From Paraglaciecola sp. (GTDB taxonomy: Bacteria; Pseudomonadota; Gammaproteobacteria; Enterobacterales; Alteromonadaceae): a stretch of 36,231 nt of DNA. The position numbers and the translations under genes are program-made. This document shows positions 10,090-18,662 of the stretch, piece by piece; position 1 is the first letter of the stretch; each line of letters opens with the position of its first letter. The notes below the pieces were generated by a model that did not search any database, was not told where the DNA came from, and saw only the letters and a list, made by a program, of their open reading frames with translations. The stretch is taken from positions 1-36,231 of the forward strand of contig JAACSL010000033.1 in assembly GCA_009993955.1 (NCBI GenBank). Reading direction: 5' to 3'.

Positions 10090-11434
10090 TATCCTGTTCA
10101 CGGTTGCCGCTTTTATTGTTGCATTAGGTATTTTAGTGGCCGTGCACGAGTGGGGGCACTTTTGGGTAGCAAGACGCTGTGGCGTGAAAGTGCAGCGCTT
10201 CTCCATCGGTTTTGGTAAAGCGCTGTGGCGTCGAACTGATAAACTGGGCACGGAATACGTGATTGCGGCTATTCCACTGGGCGGCTACGTGAAGATGCTC
10301 GACGAGCGTGTTGAAGACGTGGCGGAAGCGGATCTTCCTTTTGCCTTCAATCGCCAAAATGTGTGGAAAAAAATCGCCATCATCGCCGCCGGTCCTCTGG
10401 TTAACTTCATTTTTGCAATTTTTGCTTTGTATCTCATGTATTTGCTTGGCGTAATGACCAGCAAACCCATGTTGGGCAACGTTGCTCCTGACAGCATCGC
10501 TGGAAAAGCGGGGTTGACTGCTGAGTCGGTGATTACACAAATTGGTGAGCACCGTACACGTGATTGGGAAGAAGTTAACATGGAGCTGATGTCCCATATC
10601 GGTAAATCGCGCATGGCAGTAAAATGGCGTGAACCAAACAGTCAATGGGAGCGCAGTGCTAGTTTGGATATCAGCCAGTGGCAATTTGATCCTGACCAGC
10701 AATCGGCCATCGCGGCCATAGGCTTTAGCATATTTCGCCCCGACATTTTGTTAGTCTTAGGAAAAGTGGAAGAAAATTCAGCCGCTCAGCAACTCGGCCT
10801 GCAAGTGGGCGACAAAATTCTGCGCCTAGATGGAACTACTGTGCAAAATTGGGAACAAATAGTCAGTTATGTGCAACAACGCCCTAATATCATCATAAAC
10901 GTTGATATTGAGCGTTCAGGTCAAGCACTGAGTTTGACTGGTAAAGTCGGACAAATCACTGAGAATGGCGTAACCCGCGGTTATATGGGTTTTGTGCCTA
11001 CCTTAGACACATGGCCAGAAGGCGTATTGTTCACTCAGCAGTACGGGTTAATTGAAAGTTTTAGCAAAGCTGTGCAGCGCACTTGGCGATTGATGACCTT
11101 AAGTGTAGAGATGCTGGGTAAATTGCTGACTGGCGATATTTCAGTCAAAAACCTGAGTGGCCCAATAGCCATAGCACAAGGTGCAGGAGCGAGTGCTAGT
11201 TCAGGTTTAGTGTACTTTTTGAGCTTTTTAGCTCTAATTAGCGTCAACTTAGGTATTATTAACCTTTTACCTCTGCCAGTGCTTGATGGCGGCCACTTAG
11301 TCTATTACTTTATAGAGCTAATTAGCGATCGACCAGTACCCGATGCGGTGCAGGAAATAGGCTTTAAAATAGGCGGCATACTTCTGCTGCTAGTGATGAG
11401 CATCGCGATTGTCAATGATATTACGCGTTTGTAG
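10082..11434 (+). CDS. rseP: Site-2 protease RseP
   Basis: Inner-membrane zinc metalloprotease that makes the second cut in RseA to release sigma-E during envelope stress, and clears remnant signal peptides. The zinc motif is in [14 protein letters not shown] near the N-terminus, two PDZ-like regions follow (the second contains [18 protein letters not shown]), and the C-terminal motif is [16 protein letters not shown]. Starting at ATG 10082 inside the end of dxr gives exactly 450 residues, the E. coli length. It is next to bamA, so the sensor protease sits beside the outer-membrane machinery it responds to. Confidence 0.96.
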   Translation: MPNILFTVAAFIVALGILVAVHEWGHFWVARRCGVKVQRFSIGFGKALWRRTDKLGTEYVIAAIPLGGYVKMLDERVEDVAEADLPFAFNRQNVWKKIAIIAAGPLVNFIFAIFALYLMYLLGVMTSKPMLGNVAPDSIAGKAGLTAESVITQIGEHRTRDWEEVNMELMSHIGKSRMAVKWREPNSQWERSASLDISQWQFDPDQQSAIAAIGFSIFRPDILLVLGKVEENSAAQQLGLQVGDKILRLDGTTVQNWEQIVSYVQQRPNIIINVDIERSGQALSLTGKVGQITENGVTRGYMGFVPTLDTWPEGVLFTQQYGLIESFSKAVQRTWRLMTLSVEMLGKLLTGDISVKNLSGPIAIAQGAGASASSGLVYFLSFLALISVNLGIINLLPLPVLDGGHLVYYFIELISDRPVPDAVQEIGFKIGGILLLLVMSIAIVNDITRL

Positions 11435-11494
11435 TTTTTATCGACCGATTTGGTCTTGCGCAATGTGTTGTGCGTTTAGGAAGAATATTAATAA

Positions 11495-13972
11495 ATGAAG
11501 TTCAAACCCTTAGTTGTTGCCGGATTTTTTCTTGCCATTACCTCCTTTGCCCAAGGGGCCAGTAATACTGAATTTGTGGTTCAGGATATTAAAGTTGAAG
11601 GCTTACAGCGTGTTGCACTAGGTGCAGCGTTAACCTATTTGCCAGTTAAAATTGGCGATGAAATGAACAGCTTTAGGATCGCACAACTGATCCGTTCATT
11701 ATATTCATCTACCCACTTTGAAAATATTCAAATCTTACGCGATGGCGGCACATTGTTAGTTCGCGTAAAAGAGCGTCCAACCATCAGCAGTATTATTTTT
11801 GATGGTAATGACGACATTAAAGACGAGCAACTCCAAGAAAGCTTAGATGGTAGCAATATCAAAATAGGTGAGCCCTTGGATAAAACCGTGCTGACGTCCA
11901 TCGAAAATGGCTTGAAGGACTTTTATTACAGCATCGGTAAATATAACGCTGATGTCAGCGCCATCATCACACCGCTGCCACGAAACCGTGTGGACCTCAA
12001 ATTACTGTTTGAAGAGGGTGACGCGGCCAAGATTCAACAAATCAACATCGTCGGCAATAAAACCTTCACCGATAAAGAATTACTCGAACAAATTGAACTG
12101 CAGTTTGATACCCCATGGTGGGATTTTTTGTCTGAAACCCGTTACCAGAAACAGAAATTATCGGGTGACATGGAAACCATCACCAGTTACTACAAAGACC
12201 GTGGATACTTGAAATTCAATATTGAATCTACTCAAGTGTCGATGACACCAGAGAAAAACGGTATTTACATCTCGTTAAACGTAGATGAAGGCGAGCAATA
12301 CACGATCTCTGATGTTGAGTTGGTTGGGGATTTGTTGGGTTTCGAAGACTACATTAAGTTGGTCCTACCCCTCACCAAAGGTGAGTTATACAACCAAGCC
12401 GAAGTGACGTATACCGAAGAATTCATCAGCAAATACTTGGGGCGTTATGGTTATGCCTATCCCACGGTTACCACGATTCCAGATATCAATGAAGAAGATA
12501 AAACGGTTAAATTAGTGCTGTCGGTTGATCCAGGTAAGCGTATTTATGTGCGCCGGATTAACTTTGAAGGCAATGCCAGTACGTCTGATGAAGTGTTGCG
12601 TCAGTCTGTGACACAAATGGAAGGTTCATGGTTATCCAATGCCACGTTAGAATCGTCGAAAAACAGTTTGTCACGCTTGACATACATGGAAAAAGTGGAT
12701 TTTGAAACCATTCGTTTACCCGGTGAAGATGATAAAGTTGATGTGAATTTTACCGTAAAAGAGCAGGCCTCCGGCTCCTTTAATGCGGGCATTGGTTACG
12801 GCGACCGCACCAAGCTCAGTTTACAAGCGGGTATTCAGCAGGATAATTTTTTGGGTACCGGTAAACGTATTGCCTTCAACATCAGCACGGTGTCTTACCA
12901 AAAGAGTGTGCAAATCTCTTACACCGACCCGTATTTCACCATTGATGGCATCAGTTTGGGTGGCACCATTGCTTACAGTGAGTTCGACGGAAGCTCAGCA
13001 AACCTAATCCAATACAACAGTAAACAATATTCTTTAGGGGGAAACATTGGCTACCCCATCGATGAATTTAACCGTATTAATTTTGGTCTGACCTACAGCA
13101 GTGTGGAATTATTCCAGAACACACCCTACGTGCAAACCACGCGTTTTAACAATCAATTTATCGACCCGAATAACCCAGATGCGGCCATTAACTACGACAG
13201 TTATTTAGCCTCGGTAGCGTGGTTGCGCTCTACCCTCAACCGAGGTGTATTCCCTTCTGCGGGTTCGTCGCAGCGCGCATCGTTTAGTATTACAACTCCA
13301 AATTCTGATGTGAATTATTTCAAAACTGAATTGGATACGAAGTGGTATTTCCCTTTATCGCGGGATCAACGCTGGTCATTTTTAGCGCGCATGAAGTTGG
13401 GCTACGGTAATGGCTATGGCAGCGTCAATGGCATCGACCAAATCCTACCCTTTACTCAGCATTTCACTGCCGGTGGTGGCGATTCCTTACGTGGTTTTGA
13501 AAACAACACCGTGGGCCCACGTGGTATCCAACTTTCCCCGACGGCCATTGGTACGGATCCAAACGGCGTGCCCATATATTCAGGGCCAGAAAATGATGTA
13601 GTCTCCATATCCAGTCGTTCACTGGGGGGTAACGCCATGGCATTGGGTGGTGTAGAACTTATCGTTCCCACACCTTTTGTTGAGGCGGACTTTGATAATT
13701 CTGTGCGTACCAGCTTGTTTGTTGACGTGGGTAACGTGTGGGATACCGAATTCGATTACAACCGCTATAAAGATTTGCGTATCAATAAACAGTTTAACAA
13801 CGATGGTTTATTAGATTATAGCGACCCAACTCTGTATAGAGCTTCTTACGGACTTTCTGTACAATGGCTGTCACCCATGGGACCTATGGTGTTCAGCTTT
13901 TCAAGAGCAATAACCGAGCGCGATGGGGATGACATTAAGTTCTTCTCGTTCAACATTGGTCAAACATTTTAA
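11495..13972 (+). CDS. bamA: Outer membrane protein assembly factor BamA
   Basis: Omp85 insertase of the BAM complex, folding beta-barrel proteins into the outer membrane. The 825-residue precursor has a signal peptide (MKFKPLVVAGFFLAITSFAQG), five POTRA domains over about residues 25-425, and a 16-strand barrel. The barrel carries the loop-6 motif in GGDSLRGFENNTVGPRG and ends in FSFNIGQTF, with the terminal Phe used for BAM recognition. Length is normal (E. coli 810). It lies 60 bp after rseP and 50 bp before the periplasmic chaperone skp. Confidence 0.97.
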   Translation: MKFKPLVVAGFFLAITSFAQGASNTEFVVQDIKVEGLQRVALGAALTYLPVKIGDEMNSFRIAQLIRSLYSSTHFENIQILRDGGTLLVRVKERPTISSIIFDGNDDIKDEQLQESLDGSNIKIGEPLDKTVLTSIENGLKDFYYSIGKYNADVSAIITPLPRNRVDLKLLFEEGDAAKIQQINIVGNKTFTDKELLEQIELQFDTPWWDFLSETRYQKQKLSGDMETITSYYKDRGYLKFNIESTQVSMTPEKNGIYISLNVDEGEQYTISDVELVGDLLGFEDYIKLVLPLTKGELYNQAEVTYTEEFISKYLGRYGYAYPTVTTIPDINEEDKTVKLVLSVDPGKRIYVRRINFEGNASTSDEVLRQSVTQMEGSWLSNATLESSKNSLSRLTYMEKVDFETIRLPGEDDKVDVNFTVKEQASGSFNAGIGYGDRTKLSLQAGIQQDNFLGTGKRIAFNISTVSYQKSVQISYTDPYFTIDGISLGGTIAYSEFDGSSANLIQYNSKQYSLGGNIGYPIDEFNRINFGLTYSSVELFQNTPYVQTTRFNNQFIDPNNPDAAINYDSYLASVAWLRSTLNRGVFPSAGSSQRASFSITTPNSDVNYFKTELDTKWYFPLSRDQRWSFLARMKLGYGNGYGSVNGIDQILPFTQHFTAGGGDSLRGFENNTVGPRGIQLSPTAIGTDPNGVPIYSGPENDVVSISSRSLGGNAMALGGVELIVPTPFVEADFDNSVRTSLFVDVGNVWDTEFDYNRYKDLRINKQFNNDGLLDYSDPTLYRASYGLSVQWLSPMGPMVFSFSRAITERDGDDIKFFSFNIGQTF

Positions 13973-14022
13973 TCATGTAGCTGACCCACAGGGCAGCCAA
14001 CAAATAGAAGTAGGAGAGAGTT

Positions 14023-14541
14023 TTGAATAAGTTCAGTAAGAGTTTAATTGCCAGTGCATTGTTATCAACGAGCATGGCGACAAGTGTGGCTTTGGCTGCC
14101 GAGCAAAAAATCGGTGCGGTGAATGTTCAGGGTGTTTTTCAAGCGATGCCACAGTCAGCGGCTATTCAACAAACTATCGCTGCTGAATTTAAAGACCAAA
14201 CTGAAGAAGTCAGTCGTCTTGAAAAAGATATCAAATATTATCTTGAAAAAAATCAGCGTGATGCCGCGACCATGAGCGCAAAAGAGAAAAAAGAGTTGGA
14301 AGATAAAATCATTGCGTTACGTGAAGAATACACCAACAAAGCGCAACCCTTGCAACAGCAAATCCAGCAACGTTTGAAAGATGAGCAAAACAAATTGTTG
14401 GGTTTAATCAAGCAAGGCATCGATGTGGTTGCTGCCAAAGAAAAGTATGATGTTATTTTGAATGCCAACGCTGTGGCATTTATTAAAGAAGATCACGACA
14501 TTTCTAAATTGGTACTCGACCAAGTTTCTAAAGTAAACTAA
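14023..14541 (+). CDS. skp: Periplasmic chaperone Skp/OmpH
   Basis: Trimeric chaperone that holds unfolded outer-membrane proteins on their way to BamA. The N-terminus is a Sec signal peptide (MNKFSKSLIASALL...ALA, cleavage before AEQKIG), then the family core with GAVNVQGVFQAMPQ and a long charged coiled coil (about residues 60-135). At 172 residues it is slightly longer than E. coli Skp (161). The only start giving a complete signal peptide is TTG at 14023, placed correctly after SD TAGGAGAG. Confidence 0.93.
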   Translation: MNKFSKSLIASALLSTSMATSVALAAEQKIGAVNVQGVFQAMPQSAAIQQTIAAEFKDQTEEVSRLEKDIKYYLEKNQRDAATMSAKEKKELEDKIIALREEYTNKAQPLQQQIQQRLKDEQNKLLGLIKQGIDVVAAKEKYDVILNANAVAFIKEDHDISKLVLDQVSKVN

Positions 14542-14567
14542 CCACCTTAGGTTTAAGCAAGGTACCC

Positions 14568-15602
14568 TTGATTAATGCCATTAGTTTAAAAACTATCGCC
14601 ACAGCCATTGATGCAGAATTGCGTTTGGCTGCTGGTGATAGCGAAGATTCACTTATCCACGGTATCGGCACGCTTGCTAAAGCAGGCAATGGTCAGATTT
14701 CCTTTCTGGCCAATAGCAAGTATCGTGTCGACCTTTCAACCACCGCTGCCCAAGCAGTCATTGTCCACCCCAATGAAGTTGAACACTGTCCGTGTACGGC
14801 ACTTGTTATGGCCAATCCTTATGTGGGTTTTGCCAAAGTTGCACAACTGCTTGACTCAACGCCGCATGCGGCAGACGAGATATCGCCATTGGCGGTGATT
14901 GCCAGTGACGTAAGCTTGGGAAACAATGTGAAAATTGGCTCACATGCTGTGATTGAAAGCGGCGTGAGCTTAGCAGACGGTGTACAGATTGGCGCTGGCT
15001 GTTTTATCGGTAAACATGCCAAGATTGGCGCCAATACAAAGCTTTGGGCCAATGTTAACGTTTACCACTCGGTGGTTATTGGGGCAGACTGTTTGTTTCA
15101 GGCAGGGGCAGTGATTGGTAGCGATGGTTTTGGTTACGCTAACGATCAGGGTCAGTGGTTGAAAATACCGCAACTAGGTCGAGTTGTTATCGGCGATAGA
15201 GTGGAAATCGGCGCAAATACAACTATTGATCGTGGCGCCCTAGATGATACTGAAATTCATGACGGCGTGATTATCGATAACCAAGTACAGATTGCCCACA
15301 ACGTGATCATTGGCAAAAATACTGCCATTGCTGCGTGTTCTGTGGTGGCAGGTAGCACCACTATTGGCGCTAATTGTACAATAGCCGGCCTAGTGGGGAT
15401 CAATGGTCACATCGATGTCTGTGATGGTGTCGTCATAACGGGTATGAGTATGATTACTAAGAATATTACCCAAGCAGGGGTGTATTCTTCTGGTATGCCA
15501 GCCCTAGCTAACAAAGAATGGCGTAAAAATACGGTCATGCTCAGAAATATAGATAAACTAGAGCAGCGTATTAAAACGCTTGAGCAAGGTCAGTCTAAGT
15601 AA
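14568..15602 (+). CDS. lpxD: UDP-3-O-(3-hydroxyacyl)glucosamine N-acyltransferase
   Basis: Third step of lipid A synthesis: adds the N-linked hydroxyacyl chain from acyl-ACP. The 344-residue protein (E. coli 341) has an N-terminal uridine-binding domain containing GNGQISFLANSKYR, a left-handed beta-helix of hexapeptide repeats (about residues 105-300), and the catalytic His in VQIAHNVIIGKNTAIA. A C-terminal helix ends LEQRIKTLEQG. The start appears to be TTG at 14568 (MINAISLKTIA) after AAGGTA; no upstream ATG is available. 26 bp after skp. Confidence 0.95.
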   Translation: MINAISLKTIATAIDAELRLAAGDSEDSLIHGIGTLAKAGNGQISFLANSKYRVDLSTTAAQAVIVHPNEVEHCPCTALVMANPYVGFAKVAQLLDSTPHAADEISPLAVIASDVSLGNNVKIGSHAVIESGVSLADGVQIGAGCFIGKHAKIGANTKLWANVNVYHSVVIGADCLFQAGAVIGSDGFGYANDQGQWLKIPQLGRVVIGDRVEIGANTTIDRGALDDTEIHDGVIIDNQVQIAHNVIIGKNTAIAACSVVAGSTTIGANCTIAGLVGINGHIDVCDGVVITGMSMITKNITQAGVYSSGMPALANKEWRKNTVMLRNIDKLEQRIKTLEQGQSK

Positions 15603-15614
15603 GCACATGCAGTA

Positions 15615-15653
15615 CCTTTGGTGTCTCAACATCGACACATCAAAGGGCTTTTT
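15615..15653 (+). terminator. Hairpin with short T-run between lpxD and fabZ
   Basis: CCTTTGGTGTC (15615-15625) pairs with GACAC (15634-15638) and CAAAGG (15641-15646), an 11-bp stem with a 2-nt bulge and an 8-nt loop. Five T follow at 15649-15653. The 103-bp gap here is the widest among the lpx genes. It could be an attenuator or an mRNA-stabilising structure; a full stop to transcription is unlikely unless fabZ has its own promoter in 15654-15695, where I see no clear one. Confidence 0.5.
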
Positions 15654-15705
15654 AGCATGATAAAGGTTATCGAGCGCTACCATATTTCGTGAAGGAGAGG
15701 CTTTT

Positions 15706-16152
15706 TTGGCAAATGAAATAAACACTATCGAGATAGAAGAAATATTAAGTCTTCTTCCCCATAGGTATCCATTCTTGTTAGTAGACCGGATAACAGATTA
15801 CACCCTGAATAAGTCCATTAGCGCGTATAAGAATATCACCTTCAACGAACCATGTTTTACCGGGCATTTTCCGGGTAAGCCGATTTTCCCTGGGGTATTA
15901 ATTCTCGAGGCCTTAGCGCAAGCCGCTGGGGTGCTGGGATTTAAAACCGCCGGTAACTCTGATGAGTTGTATCTTTACGCGGGTATCGACAAAGCCAGAT
16001 TTAAACGTCCAGTGGTGCCCGGTGATCGCATGGACATGCAAGTCGATTTAATTAAAGAACGTCGCGGGATTTGGGTATTTCATGGGGTCGCCAGTGTTGA
16101 TGGCAAAGACGTGTGTGAAGCTCAATTTATGTGTGCAATGCGGAAAATGTAA
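15706..16152 (+). CDS. fabZ: 3-hydroxyacyl-ACP dehydratase FabZ
   Basis: Dehydrates 3-hydroxyacyl-ACP in fatty-acid elongation; it competes with LpxA for hydroxymyristoyl-ACP, which explains its place in the lpx cluster. The hot-dog fold protein has catalytic His in [14 protein letters not shown] and Glu in [15 protein letters not shown], with [11 protein letters not shown] between. At 148 residues it matches E. coli (151). The start is TTG at 15706 ([14 protein letters not shown]) after SD GAAGGAGAGG; the nearby ATG at 15714 runs into a stop at once. The stop overlaps the lpxA start (TAATG). Confidence 0.96.
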   Translation: MANEINTIEIEEILSLLPHRYPFLLVDRITDYTLNKSISAYKNITFNEPCFTGHFPGKPIFPGVLILEALAQAAGVLGFKTAGNSDELYLYAGIDKARFKRPVVPGDRMDMQVDLIKERRGIWVFHGVASVDGKDVCEAQFMCAMRKM

Positions 16153-16922
16153 TGTCGATTCATCCAACTGCCATCATTCATCCTAAAGCTGAACTGGGCA
16201 ACAATGTCACGGTGGGGGCATTTTGTTATGTTGATGCCCATGTGACCATTGGTGACAATTCGGTATTAAACTCCCATGTGGTGGTTAAGGGTAAAACCAC
16301 TATTGGTCGCAACAATCATTTTTTTCAATTTGGCTCCATTGGTGAAGATTGCCAAGACAAAAAATACAAGGGTGAGCCCACTGAACTAATCATTGGCGAT
16401 AATAATGTGATTCGCGAAGGTGCCACCATTCATCGAGGCACGGTTCAAGACAAAGGTATTACTCAGATTGGCGATAACAACCTGATCATGACATACGTAC
16501 ACGTCGCCCACGATTGTGTGATTGGCAGTAATAGCATCCTTGCCACCCATGCAACACTGGCTGGTCATGTGCATGTGGGTGATTGGGTTATTTTAGGTGG
16601 CATGACGGCGTTTCATCAGTTTTGTCAAATTGGCTCTCATGCCTTTGTTGGTGGCGGTGTAATTGTATTACGCGATGTGCCTCCCTATGTGATGTTGGGC
16701 GATGGCAGCGTGCCACGCGGCATTAACTCAGAAGGCCTACGTCGTCGTGGGTTTAGCGAAGAAACCATTATGCAAATTAAACGTGCCTACAAAGCCGTGT
16801 ACAGAAATGGTAATCGTGCTGAAGAAGCGGTGATCATCTTGCGTGAAATGGCTACTCAAGTTCCAGTAATAGGCATTATGGCCGATTTTATTGAACATTC
16901 TTCACGAGGGATCGTGCGCTAA
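16152..16922 (+). CDS. lpxA: UDP-N-acetylglucosamine O-acyltransferase
   Basis: First step of lipid A synthesis: transfers 3-hydroxyacyl from ACP to UDP-GlcNAc. Starting at ATG 16152 ([16 protein letters not shown]) gives 256 residues (E. coli 262). A left-handed beta-helix of hexapeptide repeats fills about residues 5-185, with the catalytic His region around VAHDCVIGSN and GGMTAFHQFCQIGSHAFVGG; an alpha-helical C-terminal part starts near EGLRRRGFSEETI. It overlaps the fabZ stop by one base and precedes lpxB by 3 bp, so translation of the three is likely coupled. Confidence 0.97.
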   Translation: MSIHPTAIIHPKAELGNNVTVGAFCYVDAHVTIGDNSVLNSHVVVKGKTTIGRNNHFFQFGSIGEDCQDKKYKGEPTELIIGDNNVIREGATIHRGTVQDKGITQIGDNNLIMTYVHVAHDCVIGSNSILATHATLAGHVHVGDWVILGGMTAFHQFCQIGSHAFVGGGVIVLRDVPPYVMLGDGSVPRGINSEGLRRRGFSEETIMQIKRAYKAVYRNGNRAEEAVIILREMATQVPVIGIMADFIEHSSRGIVR

Positions 16923-16925
16923 GTC

Positions 16926-18068
16926 ATGAGTCAAACACCCTTAAGGATAGGTATCGTTGCCGGCGAAGCCTCTGGCGACTTGCTGGCTGCTGGCCTGATT
17001 GCCCAACTCAAAGCGCGCTTTCCAGATGCTCAGTTCGTTGGAATTGCCGGCCCCAAAATGCAAGCCCTTGGCTGTCATTCACTATTTGAAATGGAAGAGT
17101 TGTCGGTGATGGGTTTGGTTGAGGTGTTGTCACGCATCCGCCGGTTACTCTTTGTCAGAAAAACCCTAGTTGCCTATTTTTTAAATAATCCTGTTGATGT
17201 ATTTATTGGCGTTGATGCCCCAGATTTTAATCTTGGCTTAGAGCGCAAGCTCAAAGTCAAAGGCATCCCAACTGTGCATTATGTGAGTCCAACGGTATGG
17301 GCATGGCGCGAGAAACGTATCTCTAAAATCGCCAAAGCCACCAATCTTGTATTAAGTATTTTTCCATTTGAAAAAGCCGTGTACGACAAACACAATATTC
17401 CCTGCGAATTTGTGGGGCATACGTTAGCCGATCAAATAGCCGTAGAGCCCGACAAAAATGCCGCGCGTAAAGCCTTGAACTTAGATGTTAACCAAAAAGT
17501 ACTGGCTATGTTGCCTGGCAGCCGTCAAAGTGAGGTGGCGACACTCCTCGATATCTTCTTGCAAAGCGCAGAGCTGCTTAATCAGCACGTCAGTGATCTC
17601 AAAGTATTGATCCCAGTGGTGAATAAACAGCGCAAACAACAAGTAGAAAGTTACTTAAAAGCCACCCAGCCAAAAGTTGAACATCGTGTAGTGATTGGCC
17701 ATTCTCGAGAAGTGATGATTGCTGCAGATGCGGTATTGTTAGCCTCAGGTACTGCGGCCTTAGAAGCGATGTTATGTAAACGCAATATGGTGGTGGCATA
17801 TCGTCTGAATAAAATGACCCATCAAATGATGAAGTGGTTATACAAAGCAAAATATTTTGCCTTGCCTAACCTGTTGGCTGACGAACAAGTCGTGCCAGAG
17901 TTATTACAAGAGGCGGTCAATCCTCATGATATTGCCGCACTGCTGCAACCCATGTTAACCGAAGCCAATCCTCTTTTAGCGCGTTTTCGTGAAATACACC
18001 TGAGTTTAAAAAAGGGCGCAGATCGCCAAGCAGCTTCAGCTGTCGCCAAACTCTTAGGCCGGGTATAG
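16926..18068 (+). CDS. lpxB: Lipid A disaccharide synthase
   Basis: GT-B-fold glycosyltransferase family 19 enzyme joining UDP-2,3-diacylglucosamine and lipid X to the disaccharide precursor at the inner membrane face. It shows the N-terminal GIVAGEASGDLLAAGL, GVDAPDFNLGLERKLK, HYVSPTVWAWREKRI, MLPGSRQSEV and the C-terminal LASGTAALEAML signatures. The 380-residue length is standard (E. coli 382). It is followed without any gap by rnhB. Confidence 0.97.
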   Translation: MSQTPLRIGIVAGEASGDLLAAGLIAQLKARFPDAQFVGIAGPKMQALGCHSLFEMEELSVMGLVEVLSRIRRLLFVRKTLVAYFLNNPVDVFIGVDAPDFNLGLERKLKVKGIPTVHYVSPTVWAWREKRISKIAKATNLVLSIFPFEKAVYDKHNIPCEFVGHTLADQIAVEPDKNAARKALNLDVNQKVLAMLPGSRQSEVATLLDIFLQSAELLNQHVSDLKVLIPVVNKQRKQQVESYLKATQPKVEHRVVIGHSREVMIAADAVLLASGTAALEAMLCKRNMVVAYRLNKMTHQMMKWLYKAKYFALPNLLADEQVVPELLQEAVNPHDIAALLQPMLTEANPLLARFREIHLSLKKGADRQAASAVAKLLGRV

Positions 18069-18659
18069 ATGATGAGATTGGTGGCGGGTGTCGACGAAGT
18101 GGGGCGCGGCCCCTTAGTGGGGGATGTGGTGACAGCGGCTGTAATACTCGATCCTGCTAGGCCAATTAAAGGTCTTGCCGATTCTAAAAAGCTGTCGGCT
18201 AAGCGCCGAGAGCAACTCGCTGATATCATCAAAGAACACGCCTTGTGTTGGGCCATTGGCCGGGCTACGCCATTGGAAATCGACAAACTGAATATATTAC
18301 ACGCCACCATGTTGGCTATGACCAGAGCCGTGGATGCCCTAACAATGTGTCCTGAACATGTTATGGTGGATGGAAATCGCTGCCCCAGTTGGCAATACTC
18401 CAGTGAAGCGGTGGTAAAGGGCGATAGCCTTATTGCTGAAATATCCGCCGCTTCTATTCTTGCTAAAGTGGCAAGGGACACAGACATGCAAGCTTTAGAT
18501 GCTGCCTTTCCTGATTATGGCTTTGCCCAACATAAGGGCTATCCAACAGCCCTACATTTAGCTAAATTAGCCGAGTTAGGTCCACTTTCTTCTTATCGTA
18601 TGAGTTTTCGTCCCGTTCAGCACTCGCTTGCTTTACGCAACGGACAAATAGCAGGTTGA
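18069..18659 (+). CDS. rnhB: Ribonuclease HII
   Basis: Cleaves RNA in RNA/DNA hybrids and starts removal of misincorporated ribonucleotides. Catalytic acidic residues are visible in [16 protein letters not shown] and MVDGN, with [13 protein letters not shown] between. The 196-residue length is normal (E. coli 198). The start is one of two adjacent ATGs (18069, 18072) directly after the lpxB stop. dnaE follows 3 bp later; this lpxB-rnhB-dnaE order is conserved in enterics. Confidence 0.96.
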   Translation: MMRLVAGVDEVGRGPLVGDVVTAAVILDPARPIKGLADSKKLSAKRREQLADIIKEHALCWAIGRATPLEIDKLNILHATMLAMTRAVDALTMCPEHVMVDGNRCPSWQYSSEAVVKGDSLIAEISAASILAKVARDTDMQALDAAFPDYGFAQHKGYPTALHLAKLAELGPLSSYRMSFRPVQHSLALRNGQIAG

Positions 18660-18662
18660 TTC

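Noticed and set aside
10133-10702. 189-residue open frame on the minus strand
   Set aside because: Lies wholly inside rseP, which has full family motifs and exact length; the antisense product resembles nothing known.
17924-18487. 187-residue open frame on the minus strand
   Set aside because: Antisense to the lpxB end and rnhB, both intact and conserved; low-complexity Ser/Ala/Thr composition typical of shadow frames.
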